Shown one piece after another: positions 1-9,858 of a stretch of 64,000 nucleotides of DNA. The stretch covers positions 248,001 through 312,000 of the forward strand of contig CAWERW010000015.1 in the NCBI GenBank assembly GCA_963811595.1, read 5' to 3'. The DNA comes from DASQFQ01 sp963811595 (GTDB lineage Bacteria > Actinomycetota > Thermoleophilia > Solirubrobacterales > Solirubrobacteraceae). Within the stretch, counting starts at the first letter, position 1. Each line of letters opens with the position of its first letter. A program made the position numbers and the translations under genes. The notes below the pieces were generated by a model that saw nothing but the letters and a program-made list of their open reading frames with translations, did not search any database and was not told where the DNA came from.

Positions 1-256
1 GGCGACGGGCGGCGGCGGGCCGGTGCCGGAGAACGACTGGGTGGGGTGCGTGCTGCGGATCGGCGGGCTCACGATGCGCGTCGACCAGCGCGACCAGCGC
101 TGCGTGGTCGTCAACGTCGATCCGGCGACCGGCGAACGGGATCCGGCGGTGCTGAAGGAGATCGCGCGAACACGCGAGACATGCCTGGGCGTCTACGGCT
201 CGATCGTGCAGCCGGGGCGCGTGGCGATGGGCGATCCCGTCACGCTCGACGAGTGA
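1..256 (+). CDS. MOSC domain protein, C-terminal part
   Basis: The gene enters from the left edge and ends in TGA at 254-256, so only about 84 C-terminal residues are present. The stretch RCVVVNVDPATGERDP followed by CLGVYGSIVQPGRV and a GDPV ending is the usual close of a MOSC domain, the beta-barrel that handles sulfur and molybdenum cofactor chemistry in MoCo sulfurases and YiiM-like proteins. The conserved cysteine is in CLGVYG. Substrate cannot be told from this part. The next gene starts 115 bases downstream. Confidence 0.75.
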   Translation, partial: ATGGGGPVPENDWVGCVLRIGGLTMRVDQRDQRCVVVNVDPATGERDPAVLKEIARTRETCLGVYGSIVQPGRVAMGDPVTLDE

Positions 257-371
257 GATTTTCCACGCACTTTGCGCAGATTTCTGTGCATCGTGGGGCG
301 AAGCGTCGCGAACAACTCACTACACCTCCCTGATCAGTAAGCAGTTCTCGTGAGGGGGACAGGGGCGGCCC

Positions 372-1763
372 GTGGCGACACGGATGTTCGATCAACGGCC
401 AGCAGCGGCGCGGACGAGCGCGCTCGTCGCGCGCCACGGCGACCTGCTGAACCGCGTCGCGCGGCAGTACTCGCTGTGCGCGGACGACGCGCAGGACGCC
501 GTCCAGCGCGCGCTCGAGATCTACCTGCGGCGGGCGGAGTCGCTGGACCCCTCGACCGAACTGGCGTGGCTCAAGGTCGTCGTCAAGCACGAAGCGCTGG
601 CGGTGCGCCGGGCGCGCGCGGGGGTCACGAGCGAGGAGGTCGACCTCGACGCGGTGCCCGCCGTCGCACAGCGGTCGATCGAGGAGCGGCTCGAGTCGGC
701 CGAGCGGGTGTCCCGGTCGGCGGAGGTCATGCGGCGCCTGAAGCGCGACGAGGCGCGGGCGCTGATGCTCAAGGCCGAGGGTCTGTCCTACGTCGAGATC
801 GGCGAGCGGCTCGGTTGGACGTATACGAAGGTCAACCGTTGCATCACGGAGGGGCGGCGCCGCTTCATGCGCCTCTACGAGGAGCTCGAGACGGGCGCCG
901 AGTGCGATCGGCTCGCGCCGACCCTGGTCGCCCTGGCCGCGGGTGAGGCGTCGAGTGAGGCGCTGCTCGAGCTGCGGCCGCATCTGCGGAACTGCCCGGG
1001 GTGCCGGGCAACGGTGCGCGAGCTGCACGCGTCACGGCTGGGGCGGCTCACCGCGTGGCTGCCGCTGGGCGCCGTGGTCGAGCCGGCGCGCGCGTTCCTG
1101 GAGCGGTTCCGCGGTGGGCGTTCGGGCGGCGGGGAAGCGGTGGAGATGCGGCCGCTGGAGCAGTCCGAGAAGCTCGACGAGGCGTTCCGCCGGATGAACT
1201 CCGGCGAGGCGGCGATCCAGCCGGTGGCGCCGTCGGTCGCCGAGCACGCGACGCGCCTCTCCACGGCGCGGGTCAACCTCCGCGGCTGGCTCGAGACGGC
1301 GCTGCAGCGGTTGCAGAGCTCCGACGTCGCGCTGGGCATGCACACCGCGGCGAGCGGAGGCGGAGGCCGGGTCGCCTCGGTGGCCGCGCTGATCGGCATC
1401 TGCGTGTCGGGCGTGGGAGCGGGCACCTATTGCGTCGCGACGGCGCTGCTGCCGGATCCGAAGCCCGCGGTCCGAAGCGAGGCGAAGCCCGCGGCGAAGC
1501 GCAAGGGCGAAGCACGCGACGCGAAGCTCGTCCGCCTCCCGAACCCCGCAGCGCGCGCGGCGACGCCCACGACCACGCCGGCACCCGCGCGCCGAACCCG
1601 GTCAGCTCACGCCAACAAGCCCAAGCCGAAGCCTCACGAGCAGCCACCGATCTCCCCCGCCGCGGCAGGCACCCAGGACTTCTCATTCGAACAGGCCGCC
1701 GATCCCGGACCGGTCACGCCGGCAGCCGCACCATCGACCGGAGGAGGGGAATTCGAACCGTGA
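372..1763 (+). CDS. ECF-type sigma-70 factor fused to zinc-finger and membrane-anchored tail
   Basis: 463 residues. Residues about 18-80 match sigma region 2 and about 125-175 match region 4, with the helix-turn-helix LSYVEIGERLGWTYTKVNR. Beyond the sigma module comes an HLRNCPGC finger (about residues 204-211) like those of anti-sigma factors, then a single membrane helix (about 334-361, VASVAALIGICVSGVGAG) and a Pro/Ala/Lys-rich tail that should lie outside the cell. Sigma and anti-sigma-like parts are thus in one chain, making it probably a membrane-tethered factor. The start is a GTG behind a GAGGGGGAC purine run. Its TGA overlaps the GTG of the next secreted-protein gene, which suggests a regulator and target pair. 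Roles are inferred. Confidence 0.8.
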   Translation: MATRMFDQRPAAARTSALVARHGDLLNRVARQYSLCADDAQDAVQRALEIYLRRAESLDPSTELAWLKVVVKHEALAVRRARAGVTSEEVDLDAVPAVAQRSIEERLESAERVSRSAEVMRRLKRDEARALMLKAEGLSYVEIGERLGWTYTKVNRCITEGRRRFMRLYEELETGAECDRLAPTLVALAAGEASSEALLELRPHLRNCPGCRATVRELHASRLGRLTAWLPLGAVVEPARAFLERFRGGRSGGGEAVEMRPLEQSEKLDEAFRRMNSGEAAIQPVAPSVAEHATRLSTARVNLRGWLETALQRLQSSDVALGMHTAASGGGGRVASVAALIGICVSGVGAGTYCVATALLPDPKPAVRSEAKPAAKRKGEARDAKLVRLPNPAARAATPTTTPAPARRTRSAHANKPKPKPHEQPPISPAAAGTQDFSFEQAADPGPVTPAAAPSTGGGEFEP

Positions 1764-3936
1764 TCCGCCGCCTGTCAATCCTGCTCGCCTGCGCCGCAGT
1801 CGTCGCGGCCGCGTGGCCGTCGTCCGCGAGCGCGGGCGACGTACGTCGTCAAGGCCTGCTTCTCGAACGCGGTCAACAACGCGTGGGACTCGTTCCGCGC
1901 CACACCGGTTCGCTGCGACGCCTACTGTCGACTGCCGAGGCGTCGTCCGGGCGGTGATGTCGAGTCCGGGCATGGTCGCCCGCAACACCGGCGGCCCGGG
2001 CCTCGCGGTGCTCGTCTCGCACGCGCGGATGTACGTTCGACGCTCCGCCGGGCGCCCGCATCGTCTACCTGAGCGGCGGGACGAAGCAAAACAGCGCGGG
2101 CGGGCTGGCAGGCGGGCATCCACGACGAGACCGGGAACCAGTGGCTGTCTGCTGCAGCACGCTGTCGACGTGGCAGGCGTTCCACCTCGAACGTGTCGAG
2201 CCATCGAGTTCGGCGCGCTCGCCATGTCTGCGCCATCGTGACGGATGCCGCGCGACGCGATGTACGGCTACGTCGCGCTGCGCGACGTCAGCGTGACGAT
2301 CGCGACGACAACACGCCGAACGTTGCGATCCCGGGCGGGTCGCTCAGTCGCCGGCGGGTGGCGGAGCGGAGTGCAAGAGGTGACGATGCGGCGCCGCGAT
2401 GGGGTCGGGATCGCGCGGACGGTCGGCGCTCATCGATGACGTCGGGACACCAGCGGGACAGCACCCTGCGACGACACACGCGTCGTGCCATGCCCGAAGC
2501 GGACCACGACCGCCTGCGATCGACACTCGGACGCTCACGGACGGCCGCCACACGCTGTCGACGTGCGACGCTCGATAGCGCGCAGAACACGCGACCGTGA
2601 TCACGCGCCGATCGCGATCGACAACACGCGCTCCGGGCTCGCCGCAAGGCCTCGCGGTCGGCGGGCGGAGCCGGCTGGAGGTCGAAGAACGAGTTCCGGC
2701 TGTCGTGGCGCAATCCACCCGAGCGACACGCTCCGATCGTTCGGGCGCAGTGGTGGCGATCTGCCCGCTCGTCAATCCGGCACGTGACCCGCTCGGTGCC
2801 CCACGACGACGCTCGGACGACAACGGTGACCTCTACCGCCATCGCCGTTCCCCGGCCCGGGCAGTGGCGTGCGCACGTCTGGCTCCGCGACGCTGCCGGC
2901 AACGAGAGCCCGCAGAACGCGGCCGAGACGGATCCTCCGCTTCGACAACGCGCCGCCGACGATCGCTGATCCGACAGCGTCCGCCGACCAGCCCGGCGCT
3001 CGTCCGCGTACGGCACGCGACGGGCTGTCTCGGCTTGCGGTCGCGCGAGGTCCTGCTTCGCAGGCGCGGGGAAGCCCGTCGTGGGTGAGCCTGCCCGTGT
3101 CGCCCGAGCGCGACGGGTTCTCCGCTTTCGTCAACGACGAACGCTTCGGGACGGCGTCTATGAGCTCCGCGCGCGCGCGGTCGACGTCGCGGGCAACGAA
3201 CAGTCGACGGACGCTGCTCGACGGGGACGCCCGCGCTGCTCGCGCTGCCCTTGCGGATCAAGACGCGGCTGGCCGTCGGGCGCCCGAGAAGGTGCGAGCC
3301 CGCGGCGCGGGCGGCAAGCGGCGGTACCGCATCGTTCTCATCGAGAGGCCACGTGCCAGCTACGGCCGAACGATCCCACTGCGAGGCCGGCTCACGAGCC
3401 CCGGCGGAAATCCGCTCGCCGGTCGCGAGGTCCAGGTGGCGGAGCGGACGAAGGTCGTCGGAGCGCACTGGCGGCCCATCGCGACCGTGCGCACTAACCG
3501 AACCGGCCGGTTCACGTTCAAGGCCCTGCGCGGCCCGAGCCGTACGCTCCGGTTCCGCTTCGGCGGCGGAGACACGATCCGCGGGCGTACCGCGCTCGTC
3601 AGGCTCGGCGTGCGCGCGTCGACGACGCTGCGGGCCAGCCGCAGCAGCGTCGTCAACGGCGAGGACGTGACCTTCCGAGGCCGCGTCCGCGGCGCCCCGA
3701 TCCCGGCGACGGGCAAGCTGATCGAGCTGCAGGCGCGGACGCGCGGCGGCTGGCGCACGTTCGCCACCACCCGCGCGAGCGTCCGGAACCGGCCGGTGGG
3801 CCTACGCCTATCGGTTCTCCGCCACGCGCGGCACCGTCCGCTACCGCTTCCGCGCGCGTGTCCCGAGGGAGTCCGGGCTTCCCGTACGAGTCGGGGACCA
3901 GCAGCCCGGTGGGCGTTCGGGTCCGAGGGCTCTAGG
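1760..3936 (+). pseudogene. Secreted Ig-like/beta-sandwich surface protein, broken by many indels
   Basis: The GTG start overlaps the sigma-factor stop and is followed by a clean signal peptide (IRRLSILLACAAVVAAAW ending SSASA). Reading then jumps frame: the first shift is near 1838, where an extra G follows a GAC codon, and at least ten more follow before the true stop TAG at 3934-3936. Joining the frames gives about 720 residues: an N-terminal region starting YVVKACFSNAVNNAWDSF, repeated Ig-like segments with DGRHTLS, AVDSAQNTR and DNAPPTI motifs, and a C-terminal pair of beta-sandwich repeats (YGRTIPLRGRLTSPGGNPL and SVVNGEDVTFRGRV). I noticed no in-frame stops apart from the indels. It is either a very recent pseudogene or a sequence-error region. 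Likely a large secreted adhesin or wall protein of unknown ligand. Confidence 0.7.
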
Positions 3937-3991
3937 GTTCGCAACTTCTGGGCGTCTCGACGTATCTGCTTGCTGAGAGGAGTGTGAAGCA

Positions 3992-4554
3992 ATGAAGAGC
4001 GATCCGAGAACGCCTGAGCTACGCGAACGTCACGGCCACGTTGGCGCTGTTCCTGGCGCTCGGCGGCACGTCGTACGCGCTGACGCTGCCGCGCAACAGC
4101 GTCGGGTCGCAGCAGATCCGCGCGAAGGCGGTCGGCGCGAGCGAGCTCCGAACCGGCAGCGTCCGATCGTCGGACGTGAAGGACCGAGCGCTCGGTGTCC
4201 GGGATCTCTCGCGTCGAGCGCGAGCGTCGCTCCGGGGCGCGGCCGGGCCTGCCGGCCCGGCGGGTACGCCTCCGCTGTCACCTACCGCGCCGCAATCGAT
4301 GCAGCAGGCGGCCGGCTTCGAGGCAATGCGAAGGTCGAGCGACGCCGCGAGGCATCAACGGCTACCTCGATCGGCTTCGACACGTCCGTCGCCGAATGCA
4401 TCTCGACCGCGACGCTCGCGAACGTCGACGGCAGCAGACCCCCCACCCGGCCGCATCACAGTCGGGCGCGAGGGTGGCGGCGTGCTGGTGAGGACGTTCG
4501 ACGCCGCAGGGAACCCCGCGTTCGCTCCCCTTCCACCTCATCGTCGCCTGCTGA
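3992..4554 (+). pseudogene. Surface protein with ALFLALGGTSYA leader and collagen-like patch, frameshifted
   Basis: ATG 3992 has a GAGAGGAG ribosome site nine bases upstream. After about seven codons the frame shifts, and the reading then gives LSYANVTATLALFLALGGTS, the leader of a family abundant in Solirubrobacterales. This is followed by LPRNSVGSQQIRAKAVGASE and a short AGPAGPAG collagen-like patch. Further shifts lie near 4270 and between about 4330 and 4450. The restored C-terminus reads TFDAAGNP then SLPFHLIVAC and a TGA at 4552-4554. The product is about 185 residues, probably exported or surface exposed. Function unknown. It shares its indel load with the gene before it. Confidence 0.65.
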
Positions 4555-4555
4555 C

Positions 4556-4924
4556 CTAGCTCGCGACGCCCTGCTCCTCCAGCCACTGAGCCACGGCCGC
4601 GGGTGGGTTCCCGTTGAACTCCGCCCGCGCCGCGAGGCGGAGTAGCTCCTCGCCGTCGTCCTCGAACTCGTCGCGGCGGAACGACAGGTAGGTCGCGACC
4701 GCCGCGGCCATCTGGAGCGACGGGACCTCGCCTTGCGGGTCCAGCGCGCCCGCGGCTTCATTCATGCGCTGTTCGACGTCTTCCAACGCAGAGACCGGCT
4801 CCTCGGCGTCTTCGAACCTCAAGAAGAAGTCGGCGAGGTCTGCGTCGGTGCCGGCCGGGTCGCAGACCTCGACCGCGCGGTGGACGACCTGGGAGAGGGT
4901 GATCGGGGCTGGTTCTGTCGGCAT
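4556..4924 (-). CDS. Small acidic conserved protein of unknown function
   Basis: 122 residues, intact. It opens MPTEPAPITLSQVVHRAVEV and contains an acidic middle (DADLADFFLRFEDAEEPV) and a second acidic patch (FRRDEFEDDGEELLRLAAR). It is predicted all-helical and soluble, with no signal or membrane segment. It converges on the preceding surface-protein gene with one base between the two stop codons. I do not recognise a named family. Codon use has the usual strong third-position G/C, so it is a real gene. Confidence 0.65.
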   Translation of the reverse strand: MPTEPAPITLSQVVHRAVEVCDPAGTDADLADFFLRFEDAEEPVSALEDVEQRMNEAAGALDPQGEVPSLQMAAAVATYLSFRRDEFEDDGEELLRLAARAEFNGNPPAAVAQWLEEQGVAS

Positions 4925-4983
4925 ACGCCAGCCCTACCCGACCTCTCCCGGGTCAATCCGCCGCTTGTCAGCGTGCTGAGCGG

Positions 4984-5817
4984 CTAGGCCGGCACGGCCG
5001 CGACCGGCCGGGCGTGCTTCTCCGCCCAGTCCAGAGCGAAGTCCGCGACCTCTTCCCAGCCCTCCTGGCCCACGATGTTGTGGGTGCGGCCGGGGAACTC
5101 GCGGTACTCGGCCTCGTTGCCGCTCTTCTCGTACTTCGCCGCGATCTTCGCGACGACCTTGCCTGGCGTGACGTGGTCGTCGGTGCCGCCGATGAACAGG
5201 AGCGGGGCGCGGTCGTGGCCCTCGAAGTCGACCCTGAACGGCGTGCCCGGCGCGACGTTCGCGAGCGCGCCCGCGAACAGCACCTTCGAGGCCGCCGGGG
5301 CGGCGTAGCGCTCGTAGACGGGGCGCGACTCCTCCTCGGACAGGTTGTTCGTGAACGCGTACTGGAACTGCTTGAGCGTGATCGGGACGCCCTTGCCGCG
5401 TGCGTTCAGCGGGTTGCCGAGGACGCCGAGCGTGGAGCGCACCGTCGAGAGCGGCAGGTCGCGGATCCCGCGCACCACAGCCGAGGCGACCCCCACGCCG
5501 GCGGCGCCGAGCCCGCGGTCGATCAGCAGCTGCACGAACGAGCCGCCGAAGGAGTGGCCCATGAGGATCGGCGGCTTGTCGAGCGCGCGGATCACGCTCT
5601 CGTAGTGATCGAGGATCTCCTCGACCGTGGTGTCCTTGACGCTCTCCGGATGCGCACGCAGCTCGCCCGGCGCGTCGTCGAACCCCGGCCAGCTCGGCGC
5701 GATGACCTTGTAGCCGCGGGCCTCGAAGCGCCCGATCCACTTCTCCCAGCTGAGGGGCGTCATCCACAGGCCGTGGATGAGGACGATGGTGTCGGGACCT
5801 TCTGGTGTGGGGGGCAT
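4984..5817 (-). CDS. Alpha/beta hydrolase
   Basis: 277 residues. The fold signature runs in order: oxyanion region VLIHGLWMTPLSWEKW near the N-terminus, nucleophile elbow GHSFGG, an acid residue around FIGGTDDHVTP, and the catalytic histidine in RTHNIVG. The cytoplasmic serine hydrolase may be an esterase, lipase or haloperoxidase-like enzyme; the substrate cannot be read from the sequence. I chose ATG 5817 rather than an upstream alternative because a TAGTGT -10 box lies seven bases before it. Confidence 0.85.
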   Translation of the reverse strand: MPPTPEGPDTIVLIHGLWMTPLSWEKWIGRFEARGYKVIAPSWPGFDDAPGELRAHPESVKDTTVEEILDHYESVIRALDKPPILMGHSFGGSFVQLLIDRGLGAAGVGVASAVVRGIRDLPLSTVRSTLGVLGNPLNARGKGVPITLKQFQYAFTNNLSEEESRPVYERYAAPAASKVLFAGALANVAPGTPFRVDFEGHDRAPLLFIGGTDDHVTPGKVVAKIAAKYEKSGNEAEYREFPGRTHNIVGQEGWEEVADFALDWAEKHARPVAAVPA

Positions 5818-5824
5818 GGCTCCG

Positions 5825-5830
5825 ACACTA
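5825..5830 (-). promoter_or_regulatory. -10 box TAGTGT of the alpha/beta hydrolase gene
   Basis: TAGTGT on the minus strand ends seven bases before the ATG at 5817. That spacing puts the transcription start at or within a base or two of the start codon, so a leaderless message is likely. Inferred from the same arrangement at other starts in this window. Confidence 0.5.
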
Positions 5831-5905
5831 GCCCTCGCCCGCAAGTTTCCGTCGGCTCCCCTCGTTCGGGCTCAGTGCCAGTCCACCAAGCCCCGGGGTT
5901 CACAC

Positions 5906-8900
5906 GTGCCACGCATCGCCCTCGCCGTCTCGCTCACGCTCGCCGCCGCGCTCTTCGCCGGCAGCACGACCGCGCTCGCCGCCGAGAGCCCGCTGCTCGC
6001 CCCGCGGACGCTGCTCGACGCCCCGCTCGCCGCACCGAGCGGTACGCACACGACCGCCTGCCACCGCGCCTACCGGCCGAACCGCCCCGGCGTCGCCACC
6101 CGCACCGTCAGCGCCCCCGGGCCCGGCCAGCTCACGATCAGGCTCAACGGCACCCAGGGCGACTGGGACGTCGCGGTGTTCGACGCCGCCGGCCGCGCGC
6201 TCGCCGCCGACGCGTCGCCCGACGCGCAGGAGGTCGCCCTCGGCTACACCACCGGCGGCCCGCTGCACATCCAGGCCTGCCGCCGCGATGGCACCGCCGC
6301 CTCCGCCCCCGCCACGCTCGAGTTCGCCGCCATCCGCGAAGGCGCGGCCGAGAAGGCGAAGGCCAACCCGCCCCAGCTCGTCAGCGTCATCACGCCCAAC
6401 AAGACCCGCAAGGACGAGCTGCTCGCGCTGAACCTCGACATGACCGAGCACGGCGGCAAGGAGACCCTCGGCGTCGTCCTCCACGGCAAGCAGGACGAGG
6501 ACGCGCTGCGCAAGGCCGGCTTCCGCTGGCGCGTGCTCGTGCCCGACCTCGTGCAGCAGAGCCGCGAGGACCGCGCCGCCGACCGCCGCTACGCCGCTCG
6601 CGCGACCCGCTCCGCCTTCCCGAGCGGCCGCGACACGTACCGCACGCTGGCCGAGTACAACGAGGAGCTCAAGACGCTCGCCGCCGAGAACCCCAACCTC
6701 GTCCGGCTGATCACGCTCCCCAACAAGACGTGGATGGGCAAGGACGTCCTCGGCATCGAGATCACCGAGAACGTCACCCGCAACGACGGCAAGCCCGCCT
6801 TCTTCAACATGGGCGTCCACCACGCCCGCGAGTGGCCCTCCGGCGAGCACGCGATGGAGTGGGGCATCGAGCTGATCAACGGCTTCAAGGCCGGCGACGC
6901 CCGCGCGACGAACATCGTCCGCAACAGCCGCAACATCGTCGTGCCGATCGTCAACCCCGACGGCTTCGACGCGTCGCGCACGGCCGGCGCCGCCTTCCCC
7001 GAGGGTCGCGACGAGGCCGTCGACGACACCGTCTACCTCGGCGCGGGCGGCCTGACCGGCGGCGAGTACCGGCGCAAGAACTGCCGGCTGCCCGACGACT
7101 CGGAGGCCGGCAACTGCACGACGTCCGTCGGCCTGGCCGAGAACGGCGTCGACCCGAACCGCAACTACGGCGGCCTGTGGGGCGGCCCCGGCGCCGACCC
7201 GAGCAACCCGCTCGTCCAGACCTACCGCGGCCCCGGCCCGTTCTCCGAGCCCGAGTCGCGCAACGTCCAGTGGCTCGTCTCGCGCAACCAGGTGATGTCG
7301 CTGATCACGAACCACACGACGGCGGGCCTGGTCCTCCGCGCGCCCGGCCTCGCCGCGATCGGCGACCCCGTCGACGAGAACCGCGGCTACAAGGCGCTCG
7401 GCGACGACATGGCGAAGCACAACGGCTACTTCAGCCAGAAGAGCTTCGAGCTCTACGACACCACCGGCACGACGGAGGACTGGAGCTACAACGCCACCGG
7501 CGGCTTCGGCTTCACGTTCGAGATCTACTGCGGCGCGCCGAACTACGAGACCGGCGACTGCGACGACCCGGCCTTCCACCCGCTCTACGAGACGGTGGCC
7601 AACGAGTGGACCGGCGACAACCCGCAGGCCAACCACACGCTCCCCGGCGCGCCCGACGCGGGCTTCGACGGCAAGGGCAACCGCGAGGCGTACTACATCG
7701 CCGCCGAGAGCGCCCTCAACGAGCAGCGCCACAGCGTGCTCGAGGGCAGCGCGCCGGCCGGCGCCACGCTGCGGCTGACCAAGCAGTTCAAGACCGAGAC
7801 GTTCCCCCAGCCGCCCGACGACAAGCCGCTGCTGGTCGACGACAAGCTCGAGACGACCTACGACGTCGGCTCCGACGGCCGCGTCCGCTGGCACGTCAAC
7901 CCGTCGACGCGGCCGATCGTGGCCAAGGCCACCGGCGTGCCCGACGCGGGCGAGCCCGGCCCGGCGGAGAGCCAGACCGGCGGCGTCGCCGGCTCCTCGA
8001 CCACCGATGACGACCCGGACGACGGCGCCGCGGTCGCCACCGGCGAGCCGGAGTCCACGGGCACCGAGTCCTTCAACGACCACCCGATCACGGTCCCGGC
8101 CGGCGACAACGCGGCGATGAGCGTGCGCGTGTCGTGGCCGAGCCAGACCGGTGACTGGGACGTCAGGCTCTACGCGGACGAGAACGGCGACGGCAACTCA
8201 CAGGAAGACGAGGCGGTCATCGGCAAGAGCCAGACCGGGCCGAGCAATGTCGAGGAGGTCACGGTCAACGGCTCGCCCCGCCTCGTGAACGGCACCAAGT
8301 ACGTGCTGCGCGTGAACAACTTCGCCGCCACGGCCGCGGACAACTACGAGGTCGACATCACGTACGCGGCACCGCCGCCGTTCAAGCCGGCGCAGGTCGA
8401 GAGCTACACGCTCACGTGCGAGCAGGGCGGGCGCGTGTTCGAGACCCAGCAGGTCCAGATCGACCGCGGCCAGGTCAAGCAGCTCGACCTGAGCGCGTGC
8501 TCGGCCGCGATCGCGGCGGCCGGAGCCACCCCCATCTCCGCGCCCAGCACGCCCGCGTGCGCCTCGGCCGCGATCCTGCGCGGCGTGAAGGCGAGCGCCG
8601 CCGGGAGCGGCGTGCGCTTTGCGTTCGCCAAGCGCGTCCGCCAGCGCGTCAACGTCGACGTCTTCCAGGTCGCCGTCGGGCGGCGGGTGGTCGGCGAGCG
8701 GCTCGTCGCGCGCTTCCGCAACAAGAACCGCTCGTTCACCTGGAACGGGCGCTCCAAGCGCAAGAAGGTCAAGCCCGGCTACTTCTTCGCGCGCTACTCG
8801 ATCCGGCTCCCGAACGGCCAGCGCGACATCCGCCGCAAGGTGCTGCGCCTGCAGAACGGGCGCTTCACGGCGCGGCCGGACTTTTACCGCCGCGACACGT

Positions 8901-9190
8901 GCGGGCTCCTGCGCTCCTACAAGCTCGAGCGCCCCGCGTTCGGCGGCAGCACCAAGCGGCCGCTGCGCGTCGCCTTCCGCCTCACGCGGGCGGCGAACGT
9001 GCGCATCCAGGTGGTGCGCGGCAACCGCTCCGAGACGATCGTGCGCTCCAAGCGCTTCGCGGGCGGCCGCACGCGCCGCGTGAGCCTGCGCTCCGCCGGG
9101 CTGCGCAAGGGCGACTACCGGGTGCGGATCCGGGTCACCCGCGCCGGCAGCCGGACCGTGACGTCGACGCTGACGTCGCGCAAGCTCTAG
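5906..9190 (+). CDS. Secreted M14 zinc carboxypeptidase, multidomain
   Basis: About 1094 residues and intact. GTG 5906 opens a signal peptide (PRIALAVSLTLAAALFAG, cleavage near LAA). A small beta domain with TIRLNGTQGDWDVAVFDAAG precedes the M14 peptidase core. Zinc ligands are H306 and E309 (HHAREW) and probably H470 (NHTTAG); the catalytic glutamate is E539 (FTFEIYCG). A second beta domain of the same kind (QTGDWDVRLYADENGDGN) follows, and then a basic C-terminal domain with two cysteines. The product is exported and should trim C-terminal residues from external peptides. It is a single gene closed by a strong hairpin. The paired small beta domains resemble pre-peptidase C-terminal domains. 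Confidence 0.88.
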   Translation: MPRIALAVSLTLAAALFAGSTTALAAESPLLAPRTLLDAPLAAPSGTHTTACHRAYRPNRPGVATRTVSAPGPGQLTIRLNGTQGDWDVAVFDAAGRALAADASPDAQEVALGYTTGGPLHIQACRRDGTAASAPATLEFAAIREGAAEKAKANPPQLVSVITPNKTRKDELLALNLDMTEHGGKETLGVVLHGKQDEDALRKAGFRWRVLVPDLVQQSREDRAADRRYAARATRSAFPSGRDTYRTLAEYNEELKTLAAENPNLVRLITLPNKTWMGKDVLGIEITENVTRNDGKPAFFNMGVHHAREWPSGEHAMEWGIELINGFKAGDARATNIVRNSRNIVVPIVNPDGFDASRTAGAAFPEGRDEAVDDTVYLGAGGLTGGEYRRKNCRLPDDSEAGNCTTSVGLAENGVDPNRNYGGLWGGPGADPSNPLVQTYRGPGPFSEPESRNVQWLVSRNQVMSLITNHTTAGLVLRAPGLAAIGDPVDENRGYKALGDDMAKHNGYFSQKSFELYDTTGTTEDWSYNATGGFGFTFEIYCGAPNYETGDCDDPAFHPLYETVANEWTGDNPQANHTLPGAPDAGFDGKGNREAYYIAAESALNEQRHSVLEGSAPAGATLRLTKQFKTETFPQPPDDKPLLVDDKLETTYDVGSDGRVRWHVNPSTRPIVAKATGVPDAGEPGPAESQTGGVAGSSTTDDDPDDGAAVATGEPESTGTESFNDHPITVPAGDNAAMSVRVSWPSQTGDWDVRLYADENGDGNSQEDEAVIGKSQTGPSNVEEVTVNGSPRLVNGTKYVLRVNNFAATAADNYEVDITYAAPPPFKPAQVESYTLTCEQGGRVFETQQVQIDRGQVKQLDLSACSAAIAAAGATPISAPSTPACASAAILRGVKASAAGSGVRFAFAKRVRQRVNVDVFQVAVGRRVVGERLVARFRNKNRSFTWNGRSKRKKVKPGYFFARYSIRLPNGQRDIRRKVLRLQNGRFTARPDFYRRDTCGLLRSYKLERPAFGGSTKRPLRVAFRLTRAANVRIQVVRGNRSETIVRSKRFAGGRTRRVSLRSAGLRKGDYRVRIRVTRAGSRTVTSTLTSRKL

Positions 9191-9203
9191 GCCAGCTGCT
9201 CGC

Positions 9204-9239
9204 CGCGAGCCCGCCCGCAGGGTTGCGGGCGGGCTCGCG
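9204..9239 (+). terminator. Strong hairpin terminator after the carboxypeptidase
   Basis: A perfect 16-bp stem, CGCGAGCCCGCCCGCA against its complement, with loop GGGT, starts 14 bases after the carboxypeptidase stop. There is no long T run, as is common in GC-rich actinobacteria. It separates this gene from the promoter of the next unit. Confidence 0.75.
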
Positions 9240-9253
9240 CATCTCTATGGTTT

Positions 9254-9278
9254 GTCGCGCAAACTAGTTTGGAGCGAC
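9254..9278. promoter_or_regulatory. Palindromic operator ahead of the membrane protein/regulator pair
   Basis: A perfect 12-base palindrome CAAACTAGTTTG (9260-9271) is nested between outer arms GTCGC (9254-9258) and GCGAC (9274-9278). It is AT-rich in a GC-rich region and lies just before the ATG at 9283. It probably overlaps the promoter and is the likely site for the winged-helix protein encoded second in the same operon. Confidence 0.55.
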
Positions 9279-9282
9279 ACCG

Positions 9283-9858
9283 ATGAAGCGAGAAACCCAA
9301 GCGGCGGCGAGCTACTCCTCCTTCCGGGGACTGCTGCAGATCCCCGCGGGCGTGCTGATCGTCCTGGCGGCCCTGGCCAACTGGGAGGTCGGGCCGTTCA
9401 GCGAGGCCTGGGCGTTCCCGGTCGCCCTCGTCCTCCTCGGCCTGGCGTCGCTGCCGATCTACCGGCACTACCACGACCACTACGGGCGCATCGAGGCGTC
9501 CACCCGACAGCAGGCCAAGACCGTCGCCGCGCTCGCCATCGCCGTCGTGGTGGTGCTCGTCGGCTCACTGCTCCTGCGCAGCCGCGCGTCGTGGTCGCTC
9601 GACCTGCCCGTCAACCCGATCGCGATCACGTTCGCGCTGGTCATGCTGGTCTCGCACCTGCTGGGCGCGGGTGTGCGGAGGCATCACGTCGTGATCTGGG
9701 GCGGGCTGCTCGTCGCGGGCGCGCTACCGGTCTGGGACGGCGAGGATCCGAGCAACGTCGGCCTCCTGCTCGCGGGCGTGGCGACGACGCTGAGCGGCCT
9801 GTTCGACCACCGCGAGTTCGTCCGCACCTTCGGAAGGGCCGACGCGCTCGGTGCCTGA
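9283..9858 (+). CDS. Integral membrane protein of unknown function
   Basis: 191 residues with six predicted hydrophobic helices (for example LLQIPAGVLIVLAALANW, AFPVALVLLGLASLPIY and TVAALAIAVVVVLVGSLLL). There is no signal peptide and no catalytic motif. A loop carries HYHDHYGRIEA. Its last eight bases overlap the start of the winged-helix regulator, so the two are translated together. Such membrane-protein and HTH pairs are widespread in actinobacteria, where the membrane protein is often sensor or target of the regulator; that role is inferred here. Confidence 0.7.
   Translation: MKRETQAAASYSSFRGLLQIPAGVLIVLAALANWEVGPFSEAWAFPVALVLLGLASLPIYRHYHDHYGRIEASTRQQAKTVAALAIAVVVVLVGSLLLRSRASWSLDLPVNPIAITFALVMLVSHLLGAGVRRHHVVIWGGLLVAGALPVWDGEDPSNVGLLLAGVATTLSGLFDHREFVRTFGRADALGA

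Noticed and set aside
5014..8083. Very long open frames antisense to the carboxypeptidase and hydrolase genes
   Set aside because: They are GC-rich shadow frames: Arg/Ala/Pro-rich with no domain, opposite genes with clear catalytic motifs.
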